Source of the DNA: Sclerotinia nivalis
Taxonomy: Eukaryota > Ascomycota > Leotiomycetes > Helotiales > Sclerotiniaceae
Reading direction: 5' to 3'
Assembly (NCBI GenBank): GCA_029531795.1
Contig: JAPEIS010000001.1
Location: 4,340,001-4,404,000 of the forward strand
Length of the DNA: 64,000 nucleotides
A program made the position numbers and the translations under genes. This document shows, in pieces, positions 32,599 through 44,066 of the stretch. Within the stretch, counting starts at the first letter, position 1. Each line of letters starts with the position of its first letter. The notes under the pieces are model-generated. The model made no database searches. It was not told the DNA's origin and saw only the letters and a program-made list of their open reading frames with translations.

Positions 32599-34968
32599 TT
32601 GCGGGAACATGTACGGGTACGAAACCGATTTTTACCTTACTACTACTTAGGTACTGTCAAAAGAGAACGCCGCAGGGTTTATTCCGGTACCCTAGTATCT
32701 ATCATTTCTATGGGTAAGAGCCCGAACGAGACGAAAAAGCCTGGCAGCCCAGTTCCAGCCCTCCTTAAATTGAGTTGCCGTGAATATACATTCAATTTCT
32801 ATAGGGTAAGCCACCTACTACCTAGTACCTAGAGATATGATCTCTTAAGGCGCATGAATGAATTGCACGTATGACGGCATTTCTAATTTATCGTTTTCCC
32901 TCTGGGACTTTTCCCTTGACCAACTCTATGAAGTGGAGATTGGCCTAGGGAACTTCTCAGGATGAAGGGGGTTTAAACGACTGCGATGATGCTAGTAAGA
33001 GCAACATCAAAATTCCTTCTAGAACATTAAAAGAAGGATAGGGAAAAGTTTGAATAAACAATTCTATTTTATAATCCTCTTCCCGGTTGCTTAACTACCG
33101 CGAAAATGCTGTAGAGAGCTGAATCCTACTTACAGTACCTGGATGTACCTGTGTGGGGTGTAATTAGCTTCCTCTTAGGCCTTTCAAGTCTTTTTTTTTT
33201 TCACACTCCGTGCAATTGGAAGTCGCGCGATGCATGATTCTCTTTCAAAGTTTCGATTGGAAAAAATGAGGGGGCTGGGGAATTATGAATTATGATTCAT
33301 GAATGTTATACCACAACAGTTATGATTTTCACGAAAATGTTTGTTGATTCAGATGGTGATCACGATCGATACGTAAACATTCTACGCGTCTTTACTCTTT
33401 GATTCAATAATCTCTGTTCCTTTAAAGACGCGGGTATCCTCTCTAATCCTCAGCCTACCGACTGTATATCTCCCTTACTCATTAGCCTCTCCAGAGTCCA
33501 AACAGTCAAACCTGTCAAATGGGACTACCCGCACAGCCGCGGAATTCCTCCCACCCAAGCTACAGCCTCTTCTGACTACATAGTTTTAGTTATATTTACC
33601 AACAACCAAGTTCTAAGCCTTTCCAGAAATTCCAAAAATGTCAAGGTTGAGGCAGAATTTTCACATAATTTTCACACCATTTTTGTCTTCACATTCTTCA
33701 CCGCTCATCTATATTAGGATCTAATGTCGAGATCCGAATGTTCCGCCTGGGATTCGGGAAGCGAATTCCCAGACCCAATTTCGGAGGAAGATGAGAGAAG
33801 TGCAAAGCCACTAATTACGAAGTGCATCAGGTCCTATCGTCCCATGAGAAGCCTGAGAAAGAGGAGCCTGATCTGAGAAGGATTGTCGGGTCTGTGTTTC
33901 AGAAATTTTTTACGTAGTGCAAGTGAGAGTGAGATATCTAAGTCTTGAGTGAGGGTCAGTCAGATCTTGTTTCTGAGGAGGTAGGCGCGCAAGATGCGCT
34001 TGAGGGTGTTTCGTAAACCTTTCCATTTGAGTTGAATTGACTAGAGATTTTCGAGGAGAGCCACAGTAGATACAAGTCTATCGAATCACTAGAGCAATCC
34101 AATTTGTTTAGCATGAATCAAAATATAAAGTTCTAGCTTCTTTGCGAGGCATTGACTTAAACTTCCTCTATCTAGCTTTTAGCCTCTCTTGAATTCTCAT
34201 CATTAGGTTTTTCCGATATACCAATGTGGATCTGTCCATCTATCTATCTCCGTAGATCTATCTATCAATCCCATAATATCCGTCCCATATTATAACACAG
34301 ACTTTTATATCTCACCAATGACGTGCTTGCAATATAAGTTTACCATGTATAGATCGCCGGGATCACCGATGAATAAAGTGTATTTTAGTCACTAGACTAA
34401 TTATTAAAGCATGAATAAGAAATAAATTACGAATGCCAAAGTGGGTTCATCCGATCTGAAGATTTCAGGACAAAGCTCTGAAAATCCCCGAGATTCGCCG
34501 ATTAGATTGGATTGATCTGAGGATTTTCAGATTTCCTATCATTATCATATCATATCGTATCGTCGGCTCTAAGTATTGTGGGCCATGCTAATTGAGAACG
34601 GATGATTTTTTTCATTTTCAGATGAAGTGATTGATAGATCTTCCAAGCGCAATGGAACATCACGAATCACCCCAGTTCTTTCACTCTAGATCCATTTGTC
34701 AATCCCCATATCAAATGTAGCTAAGAGATTTTGCACAGATTTTTCAAGCATTACAGTACCGAGTACGGCAGAGAAAAACTTCTAGGTTACGGAGCCCTAA
34801 AATGATGAATGATGGTGCGGTGAAGACATCTCGGTGCAGGTAGCCGTTCGCTACTGTTTCGTTACTGTAGTCTTGATGGGAAGCCGCATGCTCCACATCG
34901 GGTCCTCTACCTTCTAAGCTATCAAGCTACAGACGAGCCATCCTACCGGAAACGTGATATGTGGGTTG

Positions 34969-34988
34969 CCGGTGTTGACCGCTTGGTG
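34969..34988 (+). repeat. 20-bp direct repeat, copy 1
   Basis: CCGGTGTTGACCGCTTGGTG, identical to 35158-35177. Both copies are followed within 110 bases by a CGCGGGG motif, suggesting an old, partly decayed duplication with 189-base offset. Confidence 0.8.
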
Positions 34989-35157
34989 GTCTGTCTGTCG
35001 TCGCGGGGTTACTTTTTGATCTTTTCTTTTGTTTACTTGGTAGTGTAGTGGTGATAGTGATAGTGGCGTGAAAAGTTTTCGGGAAACTAGAATGTATACA
35101 GGAGGAGAGGGGAGGCGTATTTAGCTAAGGAGGGTTCTAGGTTGGAGGGGAGAGCTT

Positions 35158-35177
35158 CCGGTGTTGACCGCTTGGTG
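35158..35177 (+). repeat. 20-bp direct repeat, copy 2
   Basis: Identical to the copy at 34969-34988. Confidence 0.8.
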
Positions 35178-38100
35178 AACTGCGAACTATGGTCTACAGT
35201 ACATTCTACTTTTTACCTCATTTTTTACTATCGCGGGGCAAGTTTACTTAGGTATGAAAAAACTTTTTATGCATTCCTGGTTTTTTATGCTTGACCGCCA
35301 GATGAGCCATACTCGGTCGGTACAACCCTTCTATTGGAATTGAAGAGATCGAAAATTCCATGAATTCTAGAAGTTACTTGGGTTTAAGCTTTTTTTTTTT
35401 TCTCTTTTTCTTAAATCAAGTGGTTAATTTGATTGCTGAATTATTGTCTGAGGTCATTCACTATATTGTCTGGGTGCAACTCAAAATGACCATCAGTCAG
35501 CGGGTCAGGATAATTGCAGGATGCTATGCTTGCTAAACCAAGTTGAGGAAGGAACTTTATCATGACCGGTAAAACATTGACAATATTTATCATCGGGCGG
35601 TACTTCTTCCCTCTGGTGTTCGAGAGATCACCAATAAACAAACGCCTTTGCGGTATCTGATGTGCGTACATTCCGGCATCTTGATCGAGCAGAAGTGAAA
35701 CCTTACTAATGTGAGGAGATTTGGATCACGAAAACTGATTTAGGTGTTATCAGGGTCTGATCCAGTTATCAGTGCATGGATTATCTACAAAAAAATGGAA
35801 CATATGGAACATATGGAGAATTGTTAGACCCTGGGTATAGAGGATGAAAGGAAGAGAAAGGAGGGGCAATCAGAACGCGGAATTGGTGTTGAAAGGACGA
35901 AAAAAAGGATTCAATAGATGTTAAACAATGTGCAAGAGTCGAATCGAGCGCACAGATCGTTAGGAATTGGCGTATAGGTCTTAAGGCTCCCAGGCCTGTT
36001 ATTGTACGTATAAGTACTGGAACGAGAGGAATATCAATGCTATAAATGGCGAATTCGTGGGCTGTGCTATTTGAAGATGAAAGGATTCTGGTAGTGGGTA
36101 CTCGTATATCTAGGCATTGATACTATTTCAGGAAATGGACATTACAATTTGAGACTTAATCATTCTATGATTCTGTCATCATGTTCGTATTACCAGATCA
36201 TCATCGGGTGCCTTGGCTGCGCAAAGCTGGGGATAGGGGCATGTACTATGATTCGCTTGAGGATCCCCTCTCGATGTCAAACAGGATATATGGGTTTATC
36301 GTGCTTCTCTTTTCGATTCTAATGATGAAAATCCCAATGAGCTACAAACGCGATGCGTACAGCTTCTCCTCTTTCATCGTCATTCCAAATAGATCTACGC
36401 AAGCCAGAGAGCGGTGAAGGAACCAGAAAAACCGCTTGGCGATTGGAGCGGGGGGAGGGGCAGCTCCACTCCACTCCACGAATACCGTTTGAGGAGAGTT
36501 ATCTCGGTACCAAACTATTCCAACACGCTTGCCCATAATGATGAACTATGTGCTAGACGTTATGGCGTTACGAGGTTTGTTGGATACCGTAGAATATTTC
36601 GGAACTTGATTTGTGTGTGGTAGTTTAGTAGTGGGTACCGTGATAAAGAGATAGGAAATATTATTAGTCAAAGTTCGATTGCATTTGAAATTTGAGACAT
36701 ACATATTCTGTACAGTAAAGCATAGCGCGGAACGTCAAAATCATATTGAGAAGTAGTATCCGGGGGTCGTTAGGACGTGGGGAGAGGGAGCCTCAACTTA
36801 GATTTCCAATGTGGGACTATTGCACTGGTACGCTGCAATTGTAAATGTACCGGTATGCAGATATCACTAGATAGTGGCAACTTTTCTCTCGAAAGAGAAG
36901 AAATCCTCCAAGAGAACCGCATCGATCCCATCGCACGGGTACCTTCGGTAGCATCAGAATGGGGTCCAGTCCAGGACTGCATGACTTTTTACGGAAGTAG
37001 GTACGAAGTACAGTAGCTTAGCTTAGCTGCGACGTCCAAGAAATCACTCCATCCATCGCTGCTTTCAACAAACTTATGCTGTTATTCAGCAGTGCTCGTC
37101 CTGCAACGTACCGGAAGATTCCAAATGCACATACTGACCAGTGGGAGTTGCAGTATCGGGTGGAAGTGAAAATGCGAATAAGAATGGGAATGCAAAGGAG
37201 CTTCACCGCCACCACTAGGGATGTATGTAGTATGCAGCATGTAAGTTTCTGCAGATGGGTCTCGGGATCTGCCAGTAATCCTCGTGATCGACCGAGGTAA
37301 GGTTCGCATTGGGATGGGGTATTAATATATTTGTTACACTCTGTATGTACTGTAGCTGTATGGGAGTGGAGTGTATTTTGACTTTCGTCTACAGTATACT
37401 TAAACCAAACAAGAACATTGGCGGAAAACTGAATATCAGAAACAATTTCAAACAATTTTCCAACTCAAATCCTATCTATAATCAGTTGAGACACAACCAA
37501 CTGGATGGCGACCGGCAAGGTATGTCAAGGTATGTTACCCTACAACGCTTACTAGGCATCTTATCGTATCCGTTTCATGTTACTTCAGGTGATCTTTGTA
37601 GTGATAAGTCTCTCCGTATCGTATGTGCCACAGGCAATAACAGATTCGTAGAAGATATGTATGTCAAGAATTGTTCTATTTTGGCATGATTCTCATGACC
37701 TTCATCCGACTAGTTGGGACGTACAGTCGGCCGATCGAAGATACGCATCTTGCACGTACATGCATCAAAAATAAAATATTCGCAACACCTTCAATGTCAA
37801 GTGAGACTTCTCCACTTCCACTGCGAATTTCCCTCGTATACTACGGAGTACAGTATGCTTAGGTGCTGTGCTCCGCTCATTCCTTCCTCCACTTTTGCAG
37901 CATCTGCAGCGGGTAAAAGGGCTATCTCGCCGAAAAGAGCACGCAAGCAAGTAAATCAAAGCAAACACCCATGTGAAATTTATGAGGCATACTATTTTTC
38001 CACTCTACAAACGTAGATAGATTTCGAATCGAACGACTCGCTAAGTTTTGTTCTCCTATCTTGGTACTAATTCTCAAAATGGGATTAAGAATCGGAAATC

Positions 38101-38513
38101 ACTTTGCAGATGGACTATTTTTCGGGAGACACATCGGAGAAACATGAATCTGTAAGAATTGAGATCAAAAAGACGGAGAGAGTATTCATGCAATCTTGTA
38201 TGTATTTTCCTTTCCCCATTTTTTCCTTTAATACTATTTTGATGTCCCAGTCCAACCGGCCGAGATGTGAAAACCTTGAAGTTAGAAACTAAAGGACATT
38301 CAAGTCCGGGTATCCCGAAAATATATTTGACGCCCTCAATAACCTAAATAGCAAAAGACTGTGTAAATCCGACGCTTGCAAGCAATTGGAGACAACACAA
38401 CGGTAGGAAAAGAAGAACATAAAATTATTTAGGGAATCTTCATAATGAAAAGACCACGAGGATCACTGTATCTCTGAAAGGTGCTCCAGGATGGAGTCTT
38501 ATGTTTGTTAGTA

Positions 38514-40199
38514 TTAGGAAAATTGCACATAATCCTGCTGTGCAAGAATTCCAGGTTCCATTTCTCCATCTTCGTCACCGAAGAATTCCTCATCGATGAC
38601 ATCTGAATCCACGTCATCGCTGCCTATCTCATCTTCTTCATCGCTTGAAACATCACTCGATTGATCACCTGGAGAGGAATCGCCAGCAGCTGCATTCCTA
38701 CGAATAACACTAGCTTTGATGCGGTGGGGAAGTTTGCATCCTTTCGTAGTGCAGGTACCTGTGTTGCTGAAATCCGGGCACTCGTGAATATGTCGCTCTG
38801 TGCAAGTAGTTCCCTTATCGCAATATCCATATATTCCAAAGGAATGGCAAACCAATGCTGTCGGCGAAACACGAACGTGGGTGTAACGACAATCCGGGTT
38901 CGAACAATTGCCCTTAGCAAAATGCAAGCAATTCGGTGTTCTTTCGGGGGTAAGGTCGTGGGAGAGGTCGCAAGAATCTCCATTAGGACATTCACCTTTG
39001 AGAAGGAAAGTTTTACATACTCCAACTTTTGAAGGGTCATGAATATATCGGCACTTAGGACCTTTGTTACAAGTACCTAAACAAGATGTGGTTAGCTGAA
39101 ACCCAGATCGCTCCTCCTCCAACGCCTCAAGATAGATGAAAGATTCGAAATATGGGAAGAAAAGCGGTACCCGTGGTGGTAAATGATTTACACGGCTCGT
39201 TGATCTTGACGACCCCGTGTTTCCTTCGATCAGGTCAGCAATTTAACACAAGAAATACAATTCGGGGACCCCATGTTATTGAGCCATACCTAGTGGCTTT
39301 GATTATCCCTTCTCGATACATGTTTCCGTTTTTGCTCCTATAAAATTTGACACCTCCAATTAAAGCAGTCTTGGGCGTAGCATTGGCGGAAGTGAGGTCA
39401 CCTGAACTAAGTGAGCATGGAACAAAAAGCGGCACCACCCTGTGGCTTGCTATTGATGTTGAATTCTCACCGGAGGCTTTGACAAGTTTGCTACCATTCT
39501 TTGTGACCATAAACCGGATTCCGTTGACAGTAACCTCATAATTGCTTGTTCCTGTAGGCTGCATTTTGGAAGAGCCAAGACTTGCACCTAGACGCTGCAA
39601 GTGTCTGCTGAGCTTCAACTTCTCCCTTTCATCCCTTTGCTTCAGTTTTTGTCTTCTAGTTTCCTCAATAGCTTTGACTCGAGTTTGACTATCCTTCTCA
39701 AAATATGATTTATTGATCAACTGGAGATGGCGGTCGGTTTTTGTGATGTAACCAGCAGAGGAAGATCGCTCGTTCTCATCTGCAGATGGAGTTACGTTCG
39801 ATGAATCAGGTTGTGATGGTGGGGCGGAAGTACCGCCATTTAACACAAGGGTGCGATGCCGCACAATGCCAACCCCGCCTCCTCGCCCACCTCGGTATCC
39901 TCTGGCAGAGTATGCGCCTCTGTGGCTACCTCGAATACCTCTCCAGCTATTGTTTGCATAAGGGTGATACGCATAAGCTCCATGGCCTCCTCGATTGCTT
40001 GGCTGTGGATGGAAGCTGTTTATGGATGAAGAGGAATGTGCTTGATTATACTGGTCCATTGACTGGTGGTTTTTATGTTGATTGATTTGGCCTATATGTT
40101 GGTATATTAGGCAAGCCAACAAAGAATGTTAATGATTATGGGCATCCTACCAGCTATGCGACTGATCCGTTCAAGGATGGCCTGGTCTTCTGATACCAT
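38514..40199 (-). CDS. CCCH zinc-finger protein, ZC3H3-like
   Basis: Four exons (40199-40151, 40091-39290, 39223-39171, 39076-38514) give 488 residues. It starts MVSEDQAILERISRIAGQIN. Residues about 45-90 are Gly/Arg/Tyr-rich (RGYRGGRGGGVG), an RNA-binding style region. Five CCCH fingers run from Cys295 to about His419: CKSFTTTGTCNKGPKCRYIH, CKTFLLKGECPNGDSCDLSH, CLHFAKGNCSNPDCRYTH, CHSFGIYGYCDKGTTCTERH and CPDFSNTGTCTTKGCKLPH. The tail is strongly acidic (SDEEDEIGSDDVDSDVIDEE). Finger spacing and the HDP-K-V linker match human ZC3H3, a nuclear mRNA polyadenylation and export factor; the role here is inferred. The 53-base third exon was found by completing finger 1, whose first Cys it supplies. 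It is head-to-head with TFG2, 404 bases apart. Confidence 0.9.
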
Positions 40200-40603
40200 A
40201 GTTGAGAATTCCTAGTTGTTAGTATATGAATGCTGTCTTGTATATTGTCTAGACCCTGAATGTATGTTATATCACAAGGATTAAACTGTCGAAAACGGAT
40301 TGCTTGTTTGTTCATGAAGAAATCTTGCAATGAAGTAGAATAGAGGAGTTGCGCAGTACAATATTTGTCAGCAGTCATTAGTACCATTACTAGCGGCAGT
40401 CCGGCCTAATTATCCGACAAGGCTGTGACTTTTCATTATTATCATTATTCATTGAGAGGCAACCAACAAAGAACTGGATTGCGCCAGCATTTGTTCTTTC
40501 CAGCAACCACAAACCACTTACTTAAGACCTATAGGGCAGCCTAGAGTTTCCAGTGAAGACAAACTTCCCATTCCCCTTTCGATAATCGATACATCCACAC
40601 AAA
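40200..40603. promoter_or_regulatory. Divergent promoter region between the ZC3H3-like gene and TFG2
   Basis: 404 bases between the start codons, no gene inside. Contains ATTATTATCATTATT-type AT repeats near 40435 and no site I can name. Confidence 0.45.
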
Positions 40604-41855
40604 ATGGCAGACGCAATCATCAAGCCAGATCCGGAGGCAGCTGTCGCATCACCTAGATTCATGGAAGATGATGATATATATGAAGATGCTGGAGATATGG
40701 CAATCAACGAAGACCCGGCATTTCAAAAGTTATGGTTAGGTCGTGTACCTAAATACGTCTGGGATGCATGGGAGGGACTAGGTGAAGATTTGGATGAGGA
40801 AATACAAATTGGTACCATTCGCAATTGCCGAGAGAGGATGCCAGATGGCACTATTAAGGTGCGGGGGAATACTTTTTACATCTAGGGAATTAGCTAACTT
40901 GAGCTGTAGGACTCCTATTCCATGTTACTGAATTCTAATCTTGCACAGCACCAGACTGTCCCCAAGGAATACAATCTTGATATTACCAATCAGAATGTCA
41001 AGAATACTTTCATTTTTTCAGAAAAAGATCTGCCAGGATTCAAATCGAAATCAAGACAAAAGTTCGCCTTGGAGACTGCGAATATGCCAGCAAGACTCAC
41101 CCGTGGAAAGATTGAGAAGCCTGCAAATAAACAGCCATGGGACCCTAACAGGAAATTTCAACCCCAATTTCGGAAGGCAATTCCAAGTACGTTGACATAA
41201 TACTTTTGATTCGGGCGTCACTAACATGATTCAATTAGAGAGAACAACTCTTGCCGGTAGGGTTGTCCATGAATTGAGTTGTATTGCCGTACAAAATGAA
41301 GAATCAGACCGTCTTCTAGCTATTAGGACTTTGGAAGCTATGAAGCCCAAAGTCGGCACTAAATTTCTCAATGAGGATCTCGATGTTGGCCAAGGTTTCA
41401 TTCAGCCTGGAACTATCAAGGCCTCAGATGCTTATAGAAGCTTCATTGTAAGACTTTTGATTCGTACTTACATTTTCTTGCGATAGTCACACTGACCCGA
41501 ACAGAAAACCAAGAATCCAACTGCTGGCAGTAAGACACAACTTACTAAGGCCGCTCGTATGCCAGAAAACGAGCTTCTCGATAGGATCTTCGACTGTTTC
41601 CGTAGGTATAACTATTGGTCCATGAAAGCACTTCGTGCCGAGCTCCAGCAGCCGGAAGCATATCTTCGTGAAACTCTCGAGAAAATAGCGTTCTTGGCGA
41701 AGACTGGTCGATTCGCAACACAATGGTCATTGAAGCCCGAGAACAAACTTAACAACTATGAGGGTGCTGGCGATGCTATTGCACCTGGTGAAGACACAGA
41801 TCTTGGCGATGATGACGAAGATGACGATGAAGATGTCAAATTTGAAGACGTCTGA
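40604..41855 (+). CDS. TFG2: Transcription initiation factor TFIIF, beta subunit
   Basis: Four exons (40604-40858, 40910-41186, 41239-41447, 41505-41855) give 363 residues. Landmarks: acidic N-terminus (MEDDDIYEDAGDMAINEDPA), the dimerisation domain beginning KLWLGRVPKYVWDAW and running through NTFIFSEKDLPGF, a linker with TTLAGRVVHELSC, and the C-terminal winged helix (ARMPENELLDRIFDCFRRYN, YWSMKALRAELQQPEAYLRE, LEKIAFLAKTGRFATQWSLK). The acidic end is DDDEDDDEDVKFEDV. TFIIF binds RNA polymerase II and brings it to the promoter; the alpha partner is not in the window. All introns are about 50-57 bases and phase-consistent. A G16 run follows 42 bases after the stop. Confidence 0.94.
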
Positions 41856-42412
41856 TCTTGTGACTGGTTTTATGGTATGTATTCTACGGCGTTTTTGGGG
41901 GGGGGGGGGGGGAGGTTGCATAATGGCGGTGTTTTTCACATGATTAGGTTGATATATGGGAAAGCATAATGGCATGGCGTTACAGTCACATATTAGTTGT
42001 CCCACGAGGATCTACGTTGGTTAAAGGGGGGAACTCACTTGTGGGCAGAAATCTCAAATTGAGTTGTAACATATCATTATAATAAAGCAAATTCTGCAAG
42101 TAACTTTGTTCCAATTACATATAATGGGGAGGTGATGATGTCGGAGGTATTGCTGCGAATATCCGATGTCAATGACGAACATTGAAGTTTCTAATCCAAT
42201 AATAAATTTGTAACAATTTCCATCTGCGTGCTATATTCTTCCATTTAAACATTTACATATAGACATTCCAAACTTTCTTACCATTCAATTGAGAAAGTAT
42301 GCTGGTAGAGGCTAGTACTTTTCTTTGATCTGCCAGATTGCAAGCCATTGGCTTTTGCATTTCGTCTTTTTGCCTGGCATCCATCTCCACTCTACAACTA
42401 AGAACTTCAAAA
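41856..42412. other. Intergenic, TFG2 3' flank and PTC7 promoter
   Basis: Besides the G16 run, no structure seen. The phosphatase frame is open upstream of its ATG to 42338 but has no in-frame ATG there. Confidence 0.5.
41897..41912 (+). repeat. Run of 16 G
   Basis: A homopolymer G run in the 3' flank of TFG2. It is likely length-variable, and its exact length may be a sequencing artefact. Confidence 0.8.
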
Positions 42413-43660
42413 ATGGCAAGTCTCGCCGGTGGGATTGTTATTAGAGCAAACACTACCAGGGCTTCCTGGAGGTTAGGTAGAGAGTTCGGAGTGTCGAGCA
42501 CCGTCGCTACTCACCTGCGACGACACAAATCCTCAATATCAATAGCGTCCTCTCCCCTCAAGCGCTCCCTCTCCAGGCCGTCGCATAACTACCAAATACC
42601 CATACGACTCTTCTCAACAACTCGACGCACCTCCTCATCCCCCAAATTTACATACGGTATCTCAGCCTCTTACTGCGCCAAAGAAAATCGTTACTCTCCC
42701 ACCAAAAACCTTACCCCTTTCAACCCCTACAATCCCATTCCTGTACCCCTCAAACCAGCCGACCGCAGGCCCGCTTCTGGCCAAGATGCATTCTTCGTGG
42801 CGCCCATATCCAACACCTCGGACATTGCTATCGGAATCGCAGATGGGGTAGGGGGCTGGATCGACTCCGGTGTCGATCCTAGTGATTTCTCACACGGTTT
42901 CTGCGAGTATATGGCGCATACGGCTTCGCTTTCAAATACAATAGACGAAGTTCCTATATCTGCGAGAAGACTTTTGCAGAAGGGTTATGATTTAATTTGT
43001 GCTTCGGGCAAAGTGCGTGCGGGGGGAAGTACGGCTGTTGTGGGAATCTTCAATTCTGGGGGAAATATGGAAGTTGCAAATTTGGGAGATAGTGGATATA
43101 TACAATTGAGGTCAGGAGCTGTGCATTCGGCGTCGGAATTCCAGACACATGCGTTTAATACACCGTATCAATTAAGTTTGGTGCCGGAGGCGGTTATGAG
43201 ACAGGCGGCGAAATTTGGGGGAGAGCAATTGATGGATTTGCCGAGGGATGCGGAAGTTGTGAGTAAGGAATTGAAGCATGGGGATGTTGTTGTGTTCGCA
43301 ACTGATGGGGTTTGGGATAATTTGAGTGGAGGGGATGTTCTTAGGATTGTGAGTAAGAGAATGAGGTATGAGAGGGCTTGGGTCAATGGAGTCGAGGATA
43401 AGGGAACTGGGGTGGGAGAGAAGCTTGGAGAATCAATAGGAGAAGGCGTTGCGGAGGGGGAGGATAAAAATATGCTAAGTTTGCAGAGCTCCTTGGCGGT
43501 GGATATTGCCGGGGAAGCTAAGGCGGCAAGTCTTAGCTTGCGGAGGGATGGCCCATTTGCAAGGGAGGTTCAAAGGAGATATCCGGATGAGAAATGGAGT
43601 GGTGGGAAGTCAGATGATATTTGCGTGGTTGTTGTCGTGGCGGTAGAGGAGGGGAAATAA
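42413..43660 (+). CDS. PTC7: Mitochondrial PP2C-type protein phosphatase, PTC7-like
   Basis: A 415-residue single-exon frame. Residues 1-75 are rich in Arg/Ser/Thr and lack acids except one Glu, ending RLFSTTRRTSSS, a typical mitochondrial presequence. The PP2C fold follows with its metal-binding aspartates: GQDAFF (Asp125), GIADGVGGW (Asp144), NLGDSGY (Asp226), FATDGVWDNLS (Asp298) and GKSDDICVVV near the C-terminus. PTC7 in yeast dephosphorylates mitochondrial proteins including Coq7, controlling coenzyme Q synthesis; the same role here is inferred. An insertion of about 60 residues rich in Gly/Glu (GVEDKGTGVGEKLGESIGEG) lies between the last two motifs. Yeast PTC7 has a coding intron giving a membrane form; I see no such intron here. 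The gene is convergent with the GT17 gene. Confidence 0.92.
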   Translation: MASLAGGIVIRANTTRASWRLGREFGVSSTVATHLRRHKSSISIASSPLKRSLSRPSHNYQIPIRLFSTTRRTSSSPKFTYGISASYCAKENRYSPTKNLTPFNPYNPIPVPLKPADRRPASGQDAFFVAPISNTSDIAIGIADGVGGWIDSGVDPSDFSHGFCEYMAHTASLSNTIDEVPISARRLLQKGYDLICASGKVRAGGSTAVVGIFNSGGNMEVANLGDSGYIQLRSGAVHSASEFQTHAFNTPYQLSLVPEAVMRQAAKFGGEQLMDLPRDAEVVSKELKHGDVVVFATDGVWDNLSGGDVLRIVSKRMRYERAWVNGVEDKGTGVGEKLGESIGEGVAEGEDKNMLSLQSSLAVDIAGEAKAASLSLRRDGPFAREVQRRYPDEKWSGGKSDDICVVVVVAVEEGK

Positions 43661-44066
43661 GCGCAAGACTTGAGGTGCAAAGAGAAAGAAGACTTACCTC
43701 TTAAAAGAAACTGTTGTATTATTATATGATGGTGGCACAATCATAAGAATAAATAGAGGGTGGACGGCAGGCATTGTGTTTAATGTATACCTCTGGCATG
43801 GAAGCGGGCGGGCAATAGACATCACATTTAGATTGTAGAATGCTACGCAGCGTGTAACTATTCATTCAAGCGATTGTGTATGCAAAATTCATTGAATCCA
43901 TCTCAACTTGAAGTGTGAGCAATAGGCATGAACGGAGTAGAAGAATCACTACTATCTAAATCTATCGATCTATGAGAATCTCATTGAGGCCGATTGCATT
44001 GTACATATATCTATCTATTGCGCATAAAAGCTTTATACATCTTTTCCGATCTAGTTCAGATTTATG
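43661..44066. other. Convergent 3' region between PTC7 and the GT17 gene
   Basis: No gene seen. It contains the 3' flanks of both genes and ATCTATC-type motifs. Confidence 0.5.

Larger units (their letters stand above)
29255..38513. other. 9.3-kb stretch without a supportable gene, upstream of the bZIP gene
   Basis: Open frames here are all short, and none shows a recognisable domain, a good leader plus start, or spliceable extension. Visible structure: CAGTTG-type triplet repeats near 29849-29869, a perfect 20-bp palindrome (32579-32598), a 20-bp direct repeat (34969-34988 and 35158-35177), and several CTACCTAGTACCTA-like motifs near 32640-32830. Pyrimidine-rich minus-strand sequence just upstream of 29254 is probably the bZIP 5' leader. 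Long non-coding transcripts or small genes with several introns could be missed. Confidence 0.45.

Noticed and set aside
35441..35671. A 76-residue minus-strand open frame in the gene-poor region
   Set aside because: Evenly mixed residues but no recognisable family, leader or splice extension; cannot be told from chance.
38895..38915. A tRNA-like B-box (GGGTTCGAACAATTGCCC)
   Set aside because: Lies in a coding exon of the zinc-finger gene with no matching A-box or cloverleaf. No other convincing tRNA was seen.
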